Part shown: in pieces, positions 22,629 through 33,546 of the stretch
Position numbering within the stretch: the first letter of the stretch is position 1
How the letters are laid out: the number at the start of each line of letters is the position of its first letter
Assembly: GCA_012184525.1 (NCBI GenBank)
Contig: WOFQ01000030.1
Location: forward strand, 310,001-374,000
From: Xenoacremonium recifei
Taxonomy: Eukaryota; Ascomycota; Sordariomycetes; Hypocreales; Nectriaceae
Reading direction: 5' to 3'
DNA: 64,000 nucleotides
Translations under genes and position numbers: made by a program
Notes under the pieces: generated by a model
Seen by the model: the letters and a program-made list of their open reading frames with translations, nothing else
The model's database searches: none
What the model was told of the DNA's origin: nothing

Positions 22629-23466
22629 GACGGCGGCCAATTTTGATGATTCTATGGCATACGCAGGAGCAATGAAGCGAACTTAGGGGTTTCAATGGAA
22701 TGAAGGCGAGCAGGTACACCACCGGGGTCCGAGAAAGGGGGTGATAACGTTGAGACAGATACATATACACAAAGCCAAAACCGCGTCCTAGCCACTCATA
22801 CTTGGCTGCACCTCCACTCTTAGCTTGAGTTTCCGTGCGAGGCTTTTTTTCTCTCTCGAAAACTGTCCTCAGATGGGGCGCAAAGCTTGCCAGCTATCGG
22901 TCTGGGCACTCCATAACCTGTTCATTCCCTGGGATCGCGGCTTGGCCTTACCACCCTTAGAGTTTTTATCAGATGCATCTGATAAAATTTGATACATTGT
23001 CGCATTCTTACTGGCTACAAGATTGCCACCCAACAGACTTTGAGAGTGGTACTACTAGTATTAGTAGGGCTCGGCGCCGCTACTGACCCATGCCACCAGT
23101 GTGCTCATGCCCCATAAGTACTTTTGGGTGCGCTCGTGAATCATCTTTTGTCGGGTGACATTCCTATTTCACTCGCCGAGAAGAACTATTGCGAGAGTGA
23201 TGGTGCAGAGCTTGCTTGGCACCGGAGTCGTCGGATACCAGCATCATGAGCAAGTTCCACACATGTGCCACAGGTCGGACGGCTTGATCGGACATGATCG
23301 GACATGATCGGTCTGGTTGCGCCAAGAGGGAAGTTTTGTTTTGATCTAGAATTTAAATTAAGCTTATAAACAGGTATATAATAAGGTGCCTCGCTTCTCA
23401 GCAGAAATCCTCTCTCAACTGGAAAAACTAATTGATAACCTCAATCACCCCGAGCACGCCTTTAAG
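22629..23466. promoter_or_regulatory. Divergent promoter region, X325-like / Ser-Thr-rich protein
   Basis: 838 bases between head-to-head surface-protein genes. It contains an exact direct repeat at 23286-23311, described separately. Confidence 0.5.
23286..23311 (+). repeat. Triple GATCGG direct repeat upstream of the Ser/Thr-rich protein gene
   Basis: The decamer GATCGGACAT occurs twice in tandem and is followed by a third GATCGG. It puts three CGG triplets at exact 10-base spacing, about one helical turn, roughly 155 bases upstream of the 23467 start codon. CGG triplets are half-sites for Zn2Cys6 regulators, so an operator role is plausible. Confidence 0.6.
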
Positions 23467-24338
23467 ATGTATTCATTCATTACCTACGCTCTTTTGGCCT
23501 CGGCCACTTTAATCAACGCTTTTGAACTTCGGTGGGAATTTCCCGAGTCGGTTCCGGCCCTTCAGCGGCGCCAGGAGCCTGGCACACCTGCTTACCAGTG
23601 TCACGAGGATTGCGGTAGATATGCTCTTGTTAAACAGGCCAAATTATCAACGTTTCACTTAGCTTACTCTCTGAATTAGGGCTTCTGATTACCTTGGGTC
23701 GCACTGAGGGCTACTGTGATAACTCTGAATGGAACGAACGCTACGGAAGATGCATGATCTGCGCCAACACTCAGAATATCTGGCAGTACTATGGGCAGAG
23801 TGTCACTGCCCTCGCTGAGGATTGTGGTCTCTCCCCTACCCCAAGCCCTTCTGGATGGGAGGCTACATCAACGACTAGCCCCGAGACTACCGTTGCTCCT
23901 ATTGAGACTACAGCCGTCGCTGAGACTTCTGCCGCTGCTGAAAAGACGACTACTGCCCCTACCCCAGGTACCATCAGCGCCGTCTCTACTGTCCCTGTGG
24001 AGACCGAGAACTCCGCTCCTGGTACCAACGCTGCCTCGACCACCTTGTCTACCGTTCCCACTACCCTCTCAACAGCATCTGCTGCTACCGGATCCGCTGC
24101 TCCTAGTGAGTCCACGACCGGCTCTTCTGCAGCCCGCACTACTATTGGTACCATTGGCACCATCGGGGTGATTGTATGTTTTTCTGTATCCCCAATCTTC
24201 TCGAAATAAGCTCCTAACGCGCATTTCTCATAGCCCACAGCTACTCCTTCGGCAGTAATTGTTAGCGGTGCTGCGAAGAATGGGTTCTTCACCGGCGCTA
24301 TCGGCATTGTCGTCTTGGCCCTGGTCAATTTCATGTAA
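23467..24338 (+). CDS. Secreted Ser/Thr-rich, probably GPI-anchored cell-wall protein
   Basis: Three exons (23467-23614, 23680-24173, 24234-24338) join in frame to 248 residues. There is an N-terminal signal peptide, a small Cys-rich module (CHEDCG, GYCDNSEW, CMICANT, EDCGL) like that in many hypothetical fungal secreted proteins, then about 100 residues of Thr/Ser/Ala/Pro-rich mucin-like sequence, and a hydrophobic C-terminal tail preceded by small residues (SGAAKNG), as expected for a GPI signal. A structural or adhesive wall role is likely; no enzyme domain is visible. It is divergent from the X325-like gene. Confidence 0.75.
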
Positions 24339-25279
24339 GGAGTCTGGGTATCCAAGGCTGAGACCCTGGCGACACCAGTCTTCATATGTAGCCTCACCAA
24401 AGAAGGGACCTCGTCATAGGCATCAGAGGAGCTTTAAACCTCCATTGTATCTGTGTTGAGTTCAAAGATAGCAGTGGGTCAGATGATATTTCTGAGTGTT
24501 GTGGTGTTGCGGATCTATGAAGTTAATTAGCTTTTCCTGTAAGGATTAGCGGAATATGGATGTTGTAGATAACACTGTGGGTGATGGACTGTATGTTATT
24601 CCCCCGAGTCGTGCCATTTCAGGAAGAATCTTGCGATGCCGAGAGAAGGCTTTGCAGAATTGGGAAGGAATATAAAAACGACGCGAATCCGAATCCATCC
24701 ATGTTAAACGAAGGGTTTTGATTGCTCTGGATTGTGGAGCTTGTATCTCTGATATGGCCTGATTTGTCTTAGGCTTTTCTCCACGTACGATAAGGTACGG
24801 AGTACTAACCTTGAAGCTGAGATTAGGTTCTGTATTAGGTTCTCGCTACATCGTTGATGTACCGGCCTAGACTAAGGAAGCTGACTTATTTGCACTCGCA
24901 CTGGTGAGCTCCTAATATTCGTTTTTCTCAGTGTTCGTCGTTCTAGTCATCGAAGTCATCTTTCGGTCAAACGCGCCCAACACTGCCTGATGCCAAACTT
25001 GAACTGTCTTGGCTGAAACTTTCTCTCAAGTCTACTCCATAATTGTGGCGGAGTTACACATTCGATGGCGATTCTACAGCCTTGGCCTTTGGTCTGTGGT
25101 CTATTGGCGTCTTGGCTTCGGACGTCTCTACGTAAGGGGAATTCCCACGCGTTATCTATGCCAATCTCCTTTTCCAACAGTAATTCTGTGAAGTATAACA
25201 AGCATGGAGAGTTCCTGTACAATCAGTTTCTGCTTTTGTCAATTACCATTCCTACTTGACGAACTTGAGCTCTGTCGTT
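24339..25279. other. Intergenic (941 bases)
   Basis: 3' flank of the wall-protein gene and promoter of the permease. Small open frames on both strands at 24956-25222 show no family pattern. Confidence 0.5.
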
Positions 25280-27082
25280 ATGGCCGCTTCACTTGACCAA
25301 AAAGAACCTTTCGATGACAGTACGTCCACCGCAGCGGGTGATCATGTAAACATTGCGATTCAACAGACTTGCCGAGGTCTCTCTCCACGCCATGTACAGC
25401 TAATGACTATTGCCGGCGGGATTGGGGTCGGCCTCTTCGTTGGTGTTGGCGGGGTATTGTCTAAAGCTGGTCCACTGCCTCTCATTATCGGCTACCTGAT
25501 TTATGGTCTCAGTTTCATCTGGCCAACTAGCCTCAATGTTGCCGAGATGGTTGCCTGGCTCCCAATCCGAGGCTCTATCTACGAACTTGCTGCCCGTTTT
25601 GTTGATCCGGCCCTCGGCTTTGCCATGGGTTGGACATACTTCTATGCGGGCGCTATGCTGGTGTGCACTGAATACTCTGCCGTGGCTACTGTCATGCAGT
25701 ATTGGAATACGGAGGTTAACCCGGCTGTGTGGATTGCTATGTGTATGGCAGTGTGTTATTTTCTCAACATGGTTGCAGTCCGGTAAGACAAGGTTTTCAT
25801 ATCCACGTTTTGTATATTCCCATTACTAATCTTATTCTATAGATGGTATGGAGAAGCAGAATTTCTTATGGGATCAACCAAAATCCTTCTGTTACTTGGT
25901 CTGATAATGGCGACCTTCATTACTATGGTGGGAGGCAATCCTCACAATGACGCTTACGGATTTCGTAACTGGAAGAACGGAGATATGGTTCATTCTTACT
26001 ACGCTGAAGGCGCAACTGGTGTCTTTCTGAGTATTTGCATCTCGGTTCGATACGCTGTGTTCACAATCGGTGGTCCGGATATCATCTCCCTCTCAGCCGG
26101 CGAAATTCGAAATCCCAGAAAGACAATCCCCCGAGTCGCTAAGATGATCGTGGCCCGAATCTTGTTCTTCTATGTTGTGGGTGTCCTGGCTGTCGGCATC
26201 CTATGCAACTCGCGCGATGCTCGCCTCCTAGGTGCCATTGAGAATGGAGAAGCTGGTGCGGCCGCATCTCCGTGGGTCGTTGGGCTTCTCAATCTCGACA
26301 TCAAGGGTTTTCTTCCAGGCCTAATCAACTTTCTCATTCTTCTCTCCGGTTGGTCTTGCGGCAACGCATTTCTGTACGCTTCTAGTCGAACTCTCTATTC
26401 GCTAGCCCAGGACAAACAGGCACCTAAAATCTTTTTGAAGTGCACTAGGGCTGGGGTGCCATGGGTTTGCGTGACAGCTGTCACTATCATCTCACTACTA
26501 TCTTTTCTGGTCGCATCAAGGAGCGCTAGTGAGGTTTTCTCTTGGTTTCTAGACCTCACCACCGTAGCCCTGGTTATTAACTTCACAGCAATGTCCTGGG
26601 TTTTCATAAACTGGCGTCGGGCTCTCAAGGCTCAAGGAATCGCATGCCAGGGAGAAAACACCTTCAAAAAATCAACCCTGATATTCTTCAGCCGAAAGGC
26701 AGATACGCAGCCTGCCCCCGGCATTATTTTTCCTTACACGGCTCCATGTTCATCTTGGACACCCTACTTGTGCCTCTGTATTGGCAGTATTACTACTATA
26801 TTTATTGGATTCGACATATTCCATCCATGGTCTACCAGAGGATTTATCACAAGCTATTTTGGCCTAGCGTGGTTCGCACTTATGTTTACTTTCTGGAAGG
26901 TGGTTAAGCGAACCAGCTTTGTTGACGTTGCAACGGTTGACATTTACGCGGACGGAAAGAAACACGCGGTTGACCAAGAGTGCCGCTTTTGGGAGGAAGG
27001 CCTAGGTGAAGAAGTTGAGAGAGAAGCTCTGAAGAAAAGGAATGTCGTCGTCAGGACTTGGGCTAGGTTCTGGGGGGGCTAG
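25280..27082 (+). CDS. Amino-acid permease (APC superfamily, YAT type)
   Basis: Two exons, 25280-25782 and 25843-27082, joined by a phase-2 intron, give 580 residues with about 12 membrane spans. The start region carries the fungal permease signature: RGLSPRHVQLMTIAGGIGVGLFVGVG (in which the GG.IG.GLF helix binds substrate), GYLIYG, and later GGPDIISLSAGEIRNPRKTIPR. It is a plasma-membrane proton-driven amino-acid importer. Substrate choice cannot be read from sequence. It is a lone gene here, with no obvious partner. Confidence 0.92.
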
Positions 27083-28155
27083 AAAAATGATTTTCGGACT
27101 AGGCTATTTTGACCTATTCCAAGAATATGAGAGTAATGAGTTGACAACTATAGATTTTTAAGTTGCACTGAGAACTTTTTTATCATGAAAAGAATCTTTT
27201 CTTCTCCAACTGATTGCCAATTCAATAGAAAAGTGACATAGATGCATCAACGAACCACCCAAATACCCTTCTCTCGGAATGAAAACTATCGTCGAGCATT
27301 CCAAAGACGGAAGAGAGCTTGTTACACCATTTCTGAGGGCCGATGGAAAAGACTTCGTCGGCTTTTCAATTTCTGAAGTAGTGATATCCTAAGAAATCAG
27401 ACCATACTTTTATTTAACCCTAAGTTTTATTGTGGTGGGATAGTTCGCTGGTTTTTGGTTAGCATCCACTGTGTACTATTATCAATCATATCATTCATTA
27501 TGTTAAAAGAGGCCAAAACAAATACGATTATCCACTGCCTCTGTACCTTTCAGTACAAGTAACCCAAAACTGCTTGTTGGCAATTCTCAGAGTCCAGCCC
27601 GGTACGGGCCTAAGAGACTTGTAGTTGACTGGCTGGCTTCACTCCAACCAGAGCAATTGTGCGCAGGATGTGGACAAGATGAGGTGCAAATACTCAGTCG
27701 CCAAGAAAGTAGAGCGGCCAGCAAATAAGATTGTACCACATGTATCACTTGATTGATGCTGACATTTGGTCAGACATGTGACTCTGGAGCCTGATCTCTT
27801 TCAGTTACAAGATGGCCATATCGGTAACCCCTTGGCCTATTTTGCCTTCGACAGATTTGGTTACCCCCAGCGATAGAAGGAATTCCCCTGCAAAATGTTC
27901 ATTCTCTACACTTCAAAAGGCGACAGCTTGTCGCACAACCTTGAGCCTGACCAACACGGAACCAATTGGCACTACCATGATTGAATTAACGCATACTCGC
28001 AACATCGCGAGGGAATTCCGGCCGCGACTAAGCCCGCACTAGCCGCATTCCATGGGCATTCCATAGAAGAGGCCAAATGGCTGTCTGTGAAGCATTACAT
28101 CTCATATTCTAGGCCACCTCTACGTAGTACAGTGACATCAATGTAGTGTACTGAC
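27083..28155. other. Intergenic (1.07 kb)
   Basis: No supported gene. The open frame at 27812-28042 has no family pattern and no good start context. Confidence 0.4.
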
Positions 28156-28572
28156 TTGCCTCGGTTCAGAATTTACAAACAAATTCTCCACAACATGATC
28201 AACCATGACGGCCCCAAGGGGTTCAAAGGCATGACCCGCGAGGACTCAGTTGGATACCTCAACTGGCTGTTAGATCAGCCAGCAATTTATAGACAAACCT
28301 TAAGCGAACCTCTCGAAGAACCATGGGAGTGTCGCGTAAGGTATGACAAGTGGGTGTCATGGGCTCTTCACGCGGTCTGCGACTACTCAGAGAATCTATT
28401 CCAAGGCGACTCAACAGGCGATGGGCGAGGAACTCTGGTTGACAAGCCAAATGAAAACAACATCGTGACCCGGGTCGACAGAGGTGCGAGAGTTCTTAAA
28501 TTCTGCAACGCAGGAGAGACAAATAAACGCGCCTGGATGTGTAACCATCGATTTGCTAATACTAGATTTTAA
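28156..28572 (+). CDS. Hypothetical protein or orphan exon
   Basis: This open frame of 138 codons lacks its own ATG at the left end (first ATG at 28195) and contains a compositionally normal, charged segment (DGPKGFKGMTREDSVGYLNWLLDQP...CRVRYDKWVSWALHAVCDY). It looks protein-like and may be one exon of a gene whose other parts I could not find, or a relic. No family was recognised. Confidence 0.3.
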   Translation: MPRFRIYKQILHNMINHDGPKGFKGMTREDSVGYLNWLLDQPAIYRQTLSEPLEEPWECRVRYDKWVSWALHAVCDYSENLFQGDSTGDGRGTLVDKPNENNIVTRVDRGARVLKFCNAGETNKRAWMCNHRFANTRF

Positions 28573-29233
28573 TGTCTCAGTATCGAGAATCGGGTGACTG
28601 ATCCCCAGAAGCCAGGCTATGAAAAGTACATTCCGGATGAGGATGGCTGGTTTCTTCCTTATACGCGACAGGCATGAGAAAGGGGAAGTTGGGGTGTTGC
28701 GTGTTTCTTTGAGTTCTTTGTATTCCTGGTTTTACTTCGCCGACGGCTGTATATCGAAAATGTTTCTAACTTGTGTATCTATGTTTGCAAGATTTCCAAA
28801 CATATCTTGTTCGGAAATTGGAATCCCATATAAACGGTAGTACCTAAGCCGACATTGTTTTTACTGACTGCACTTTGTCTCTATCTATAGGCACAATCCG
28901 GCCTGTCCAGTAGGGCGTGAATGAATATTTTGTAACTTTACCTACATGAATTGTGACCAAAACCAGAAAACACTTCACCTTCATTATATTTGTCTTACCA
29001 TGACTCTCTTCTAACAGCAGAACTTAGTGTCATCGCTCCTAAATACAATTTACAATCTATCCACTAATGCCAGGTTTATCTCCAATTCATCGACAGTAGG
29101 CAAATCATTCCATACATGAGCATTTTCTCAGTCCGCTAATCAAGAAAACAAGCTTCTAAAATCGTAGATATTCAGTTGATCCTGAAATAGAAAACTATAA
29201 GACTAGAGGTCATTGCAATCCATATACGTGGCC
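28573..29233. other. Intergenic (661 bases)
   Basis: AT-rich sequence downstream of the lactonase-like gene on the other strand. No element was recognised. Confidence 0.4.
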
Positions 29234-30538
29234 TTAGGTTAACCAAACTACATTTGCAGGCCCGGAATCCAGGTTTAAGTGGGCAACAGCTGAAGCTGTT
29301 GTATTCCCTGATTCCGTATATATCTTCCAAACCTCCACAAAATTAGAGGCGCTATCGGTAATAGCAAAGTAGTCCTCACTGAACTTTGCAGGTGAGACAG
29401 CGTTTGCTGCTCCACCACTAGAAGTAGTGGGCAGAATGAATAGCTGTTCAGAGATTTTTCCGGTGATAGAATCAAGAGAGAATGCGGTGACGTAGCCAGG
29501 AGTTGATGCTTGTCGGGAGCGTGTACTGCAAATGAGATACTTCGGTGAGTTGGCACTACCAGTGGAGCCAGGCACCGAAAGGAGGACCTCATCTGCCCAG
29601 TAAGAAGAAGTATTGGTGAATGCTGTATATCGAATGAGTCTCAGTATTTGTCCAAATTGTTTCGAAAACTACTTACTGGGCGGAATCAGCGGATAGGTAG
29701 TGTTCGTGTCCGTCAGCTTGCCACTAGCCACATCTCTGCGGAATACAGCGATCTCGCTCAGCTCTTCGTATAACACGAAAACAAAGCGGCCGCTCGGGTG
29801 CACGGCCAAGTGTCTAGGGTTGGCTCCGCTTGGCGCAGAGATGTACTGTACCTCTTCAACCGTTTTAGATGAGCTGTCGTAAGAATGAACCCAAACCGCA
29901 TCGCCCATGTCGTCCGCTGAGTAAATGAAGTCGTTGGCCGGGCTTAACGCGAGACCATGGATTCCAGCTGCAGTATTATACTGCAAACTCGCGAAGGTCG
30001 AATTCAGAGAGCCAGATTCCACTGAGATAGCTAAGGACGAGCAGCCCGAGCTATAAGGAGCACCGAAAACAGTAAAAGGGTTGGTGGTCGAGGCAACGAC
30101 GAAGTTTGCATTCGTGCCTTGAGGAAGTTTCTGAGTATCGTCTATTCTCACATAACGCAGTTCGGTGGGGATGACGTACAATTTGATGATAGACTGACAT
30201 TGCTTTGATATTGAAGATTAAGATCAGAAGTTATGCTGTAGCTCTCAAAGTAGCCAGTTGTCGCTACGTATAAATTATCGTTGCCTTTCTGGTGATAAGC
30301 ATCAGCATTTGCCTTCCCCATTTATCTTGATGATAGTTACGTCGAGGGCGATCCATTTGGACCCTGTTGAGGTGCCAGTGGTTATATTGTTTACGATTGA
30401 CAGAGAAGATGCTGTGTCATCAAACTCTAGAGCAACTATAGTGTCTCCATCAAAGAAACCCGAAAACAAATGGTGGAGATCGCACAAGACGTAGCTCCTG
30501 AGCGCCAGTAAAGAAACCAGGAAATACCGCGTGGCCAT
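29234..30538 (-). CDS. Secreted seven-bladed beta-propeller lactonase (carboxymuconate-cyclase-like)
   Basis: Four exons, 30538-30341, 30288-30180, 30117-29677 and 29622-29234, join in consistent phases to 378 residues. A signal peptide (about 1-19) is followed by repeats typical of the 6-phosphogluconolactonase/carboxy-cis,cis-muconate cyclase fold: GIHGLALSPANDFIYSADD, GANPRHLAVHPSGRFVFVLYEE and ISAPSG. Fungal members interconvert carboxymuconate and muconolactone in aromatic breakdown, though many secreted homologues have no proven activity. The signal peptide argues against the classical cytosolic protocatechuate pathway. About 31 kb away the window also encodes an intradiol ring-cleavage dioxygenase whose products are muconates; a functional tie is only speculative. 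Confidence 0.8.
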
Positions 30539-31626
30539 GTCGGAGTGGGTGTTGATTCAGAAGGTTAAGAGCACGGGTTGTCGTGAAATCATCTTGCATA
30601 GTCTTGGCAACTAGATATACACTTATAGCCTTCCTCTATTCAACCTGTTAACACATGGAATAACAGTGTTTGTAGATCTATGGATCCGTCTTGCGTGGAG
30701 GGTGACGACGCTCTTGCGGGGTTGACTCTTGTGGGGTTGGTAGTCCGCTGTATTTTACTTCAACAGCGATAACTTGGAGATCGTCATTTTAACTTCAAAG
30801 TATACGTTCATCGATAGACAGAGTGAGCCTCAGAACGCCTGCAAGCATCAATAGCCCAGTTCCACTTACTATCATGGTAGAACTCTGCGTGAGAGTAATC
30901 GATCCTGGTTTGGTTCGTATACTTGTTACACACTCTCGGGGCTTCTCAACGTAAACAACTGATGATTAGAGCAATAAAGGTTCCGAGAGCTATGTGCGGT
31001 ATTGCTATTAACTCATTTTAAAGCAATTGCATTGTGTAACGTTTGACCCAGTGGCTCACTCTGAGCCGTGTAACTTTGCTTTGGTTTCACCTAGCTAAGA
31101 AGCCTTTTTACAAAGGTGACGGATCTGTTCGGATGAATGTGTTATTGGCGTAGTTTACTCCATAGCTTATACACAGACGTAAGCCTGAAACAGCAGAGCC
31201 ACGTCACAGCACGCGTTGTTTTCAACCTGCTGCGTGGCTGGCAAAGGACGGCTCCGCCAAGGTCCCGGCTTCGGCAGAGGATCGACATCACATCGGTTCT
31301 TTCTTGAAAAATACGGGGCTGCGGCTGAAATATCGAGGCATCCACTTCCCAACCAGTCTCCCTGTCGATAGAGGTAACCCCGGCCACACCTACGAAAGAG
31401 ACACGATACAACAGGGGAAATGCGTCCTATCAGTCTCTAGTTCCGTAACAAGTAAACGTTCAAAGTGCAGCAGATGTGGCAGAGTCACTGAGTATCAATC
31501 CAATAGTAATAGTATTAGAAATGGTCGCTACTAATTAAAGTAGAGTAATGAAGAGAAGAAAGTAGGGGTGACAATAGCAGGCCCCTCCAGCCACCATCAG
31601 AAAGAATCGAATAGCCAGATGCTGTC
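30539..31626. other. Intergenic (1.09 kb)
   Basis: Promoter of the lactonase-like gene on the left and 3' flank of the WSC gene on the right. Overlapping short frames at 31142-31411 are not supported. Confidence 0.4.
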
Positions 31627-33546
31627 TCACAGCGCAGCGATAGCAAGGAAAGCCGGGGTGAGCCAGCCGAACCAAGCCACCAACCGACCTGATCCGGCAG
31701 TGACGGGAGGAGTAGACGCCTCAGTGGATGTGGAAGAAGACTCGCCGCTGGACTCGCCGCTGGACTCACTGCCCGTCTCAGCACTGCCAGAAGCCTTTGC
31801 GCTGACGGCAAGAGTGGTAGCAGTCGGCACAGTGACGACTGTTGCGGAAGCACCAGGCTGGGATTCGCACTGGACGAAGACTACGCCACCCTCGCAACTA
31901 TCACAAGACTCGGGCTGGAAGACTGTAGTAGCTCCGCTCATATCGGTGCACTTCGTAGGCTTATACACAGTCAGACCGACGCATGCATCGCCAGAGCAAA
32001 GCATTGGCGTGTAAACATATCCGCCATGGCAGCTGCACGACTCAATGATGAACACGACCATTCCAGAGCACTCCTCTCCGGGGTAGGGCTCGAATGTCCA
32101 GCTGTCACCGCAGTATCCGTTGATGCAGATTTCAACCACAGTTCCGGTGGGGGCGGTAGTAACGGTAGTGACCTCCGTGACAGTGGCGCCAGCAGCATTG
32201 ATGTTCTTATAGACGGTCAAGAGGATGGCATCTGACACATCTCGGCGGCGAGTAGTAAGAACTCTTCCACCACACATCTCAGTAGCGTCACCAGGGCAGG
32301 AAACATCGCAACGATCGGTGTCAACCTTCGTAGTGCTAGTTCCATCCACTGTAGATCCGCAGTAGCAGTCACTAATCGTGCGTTAGTTACATACTATTGA
32401 GGCGGGCGTTCAAGTAATTACCTGTCAAAGACACCCGCATACGTGGCATTGCCGCAGATGGTAGTACATTGCTCAATGTCCATCTTGTCGTTGGAACCAC
32501 CGAGATAGAACGAGGGGAAGTTGTCGCTGGAGCCAACGCAGCCGTAGAACACGAAGTTACCGACAACCGTGGGGAACGCAGAGGTAGGAGTAGCTGACGG
32601 AGAACCGGTTGAGGGAGTCGTAGCTTCGGTTCCAGTGGTGGCAGTAGAAGTTCCTGAAGCTGCAGAGGAGTTCTCAGTGCCCGTAGAGGTGGTACCAGCA
32701 GTGCCAGTCGTAGACTCTCCGGCGGTACCAGTGGTGGTCTCTCCAGCGGTACCAGTGGTGGTCTCTCCGGCAGTACCAGTAGATGCCGTTCCAGTAGTCG
32801 TTTCAGAAGCGGCACCAGACGTTGCGGTCGAACCGAGGGGAGTCGCAACAAGCGCCACGTTATACACAACCAGGGAGACGGGATCCGCTCCGCACTTCTC
32901 GACGATCTCGAGGGTAGGATCGCCAGAAACGGAAATGGCATTGGACTTCACAGACGCCGCACCGGTGTCGATGGCCGAATCGTAAACGGACTCGCCATCC
33001 AGAAGCACCTCGAGAGTGCAATCAGTCGCGGTGGCTCTCTTGCGGGACGGCGAGCCTCCCACGATATCCATCGATACAGAGATTCCATCTCCGGGTCCCA
33101 GCTTAGGGGGGGTCGTCTTGACAGTGACGGAAGCTTCACCGTTGGCGGGAGCGGACATAAGCCTGTATCATGTTAGAACTATCAACCCAAAGGGGAAGTC
33201 TCCCGGCTTACACAGCTGTGTGTCCATGATAAGTGGTCAGCTTCGCGTTATGGAAAACGGCACCGCTGAAGTCAACTGTGGACGTGGCGGATGAGCCAGA
33301 AGCAGTGGTTGTTGACGCGGCCTTGCTAGAGGAAGTGGCAGACTTGGAGGTGCTGCTTAAAGAGGTCGTCTTGGTGCCAGCGGCTGAGCTGCCAAGCGAA
33401 GTTGACTCAAGCGCCGTCGAAGTGCTTGACATCGTCGTGTTCGAAGCGACATCACGATGGTGGAAGGCCTTCTCTGGTGCGAAATGGCTGGCCAGAGACA
33501 GCCCAGGCAGAAGACTGCCGGCGAAAACTAAAGACGTCACACGCAT
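31627..33546 (-). CDS. WSC-domain, Ser/Thr-rich GPI-type cell-surface protein
   Basis: Three exons (33546-33212, 33162-32422, 32371-31627) give 606 residues. In order: a signal peptide, a Ser/Thr-rich stretch (about 30-95), a beta-rich domain of about 110 residues (DGISVSMDIVGG...CTLEVLLDGESVYDS) with no family I recognise, a Thr/Gly repeat, then a WSC carbohydrate-binding domain (FVFYGCVGSSDN...CTTICG...YAGVFDSDCYCGS...CPGDATEMCGG) split by intron 2, a Cys-rich C-terminal region (SCSCHGGYVYTPMLCSGDACVG), a Ser-rich spacer and a hydrophobic GPI-type tail. WSC domains bind glucan and occur in wall-stress sensors and secreted enzymes. Without a cytoplasmic tail this is more likely a wall-bound lectin-like protein. 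Confidence 0.82.
32709..32784 (-). repeat. 24-base in-frame tandem repeat in the WSC gene
   Basis: About three copies of a 24-base unit encode the octad TGTAGETT/S in the Thr-rich linker. The copies are nearly identical in DNA, with silent differences, so repeat number is likely to vary between strains and change linker length. Confidence 0.7.

Noticed and set aside
23789..24400. 203-codon minus-strand frame opposite the Ser/Thr-rich protein
   Set aside because: Mirror of a low-complexity Thr/Ser/Ala region; the plus strand has the signal peptide, cysteines and introns.
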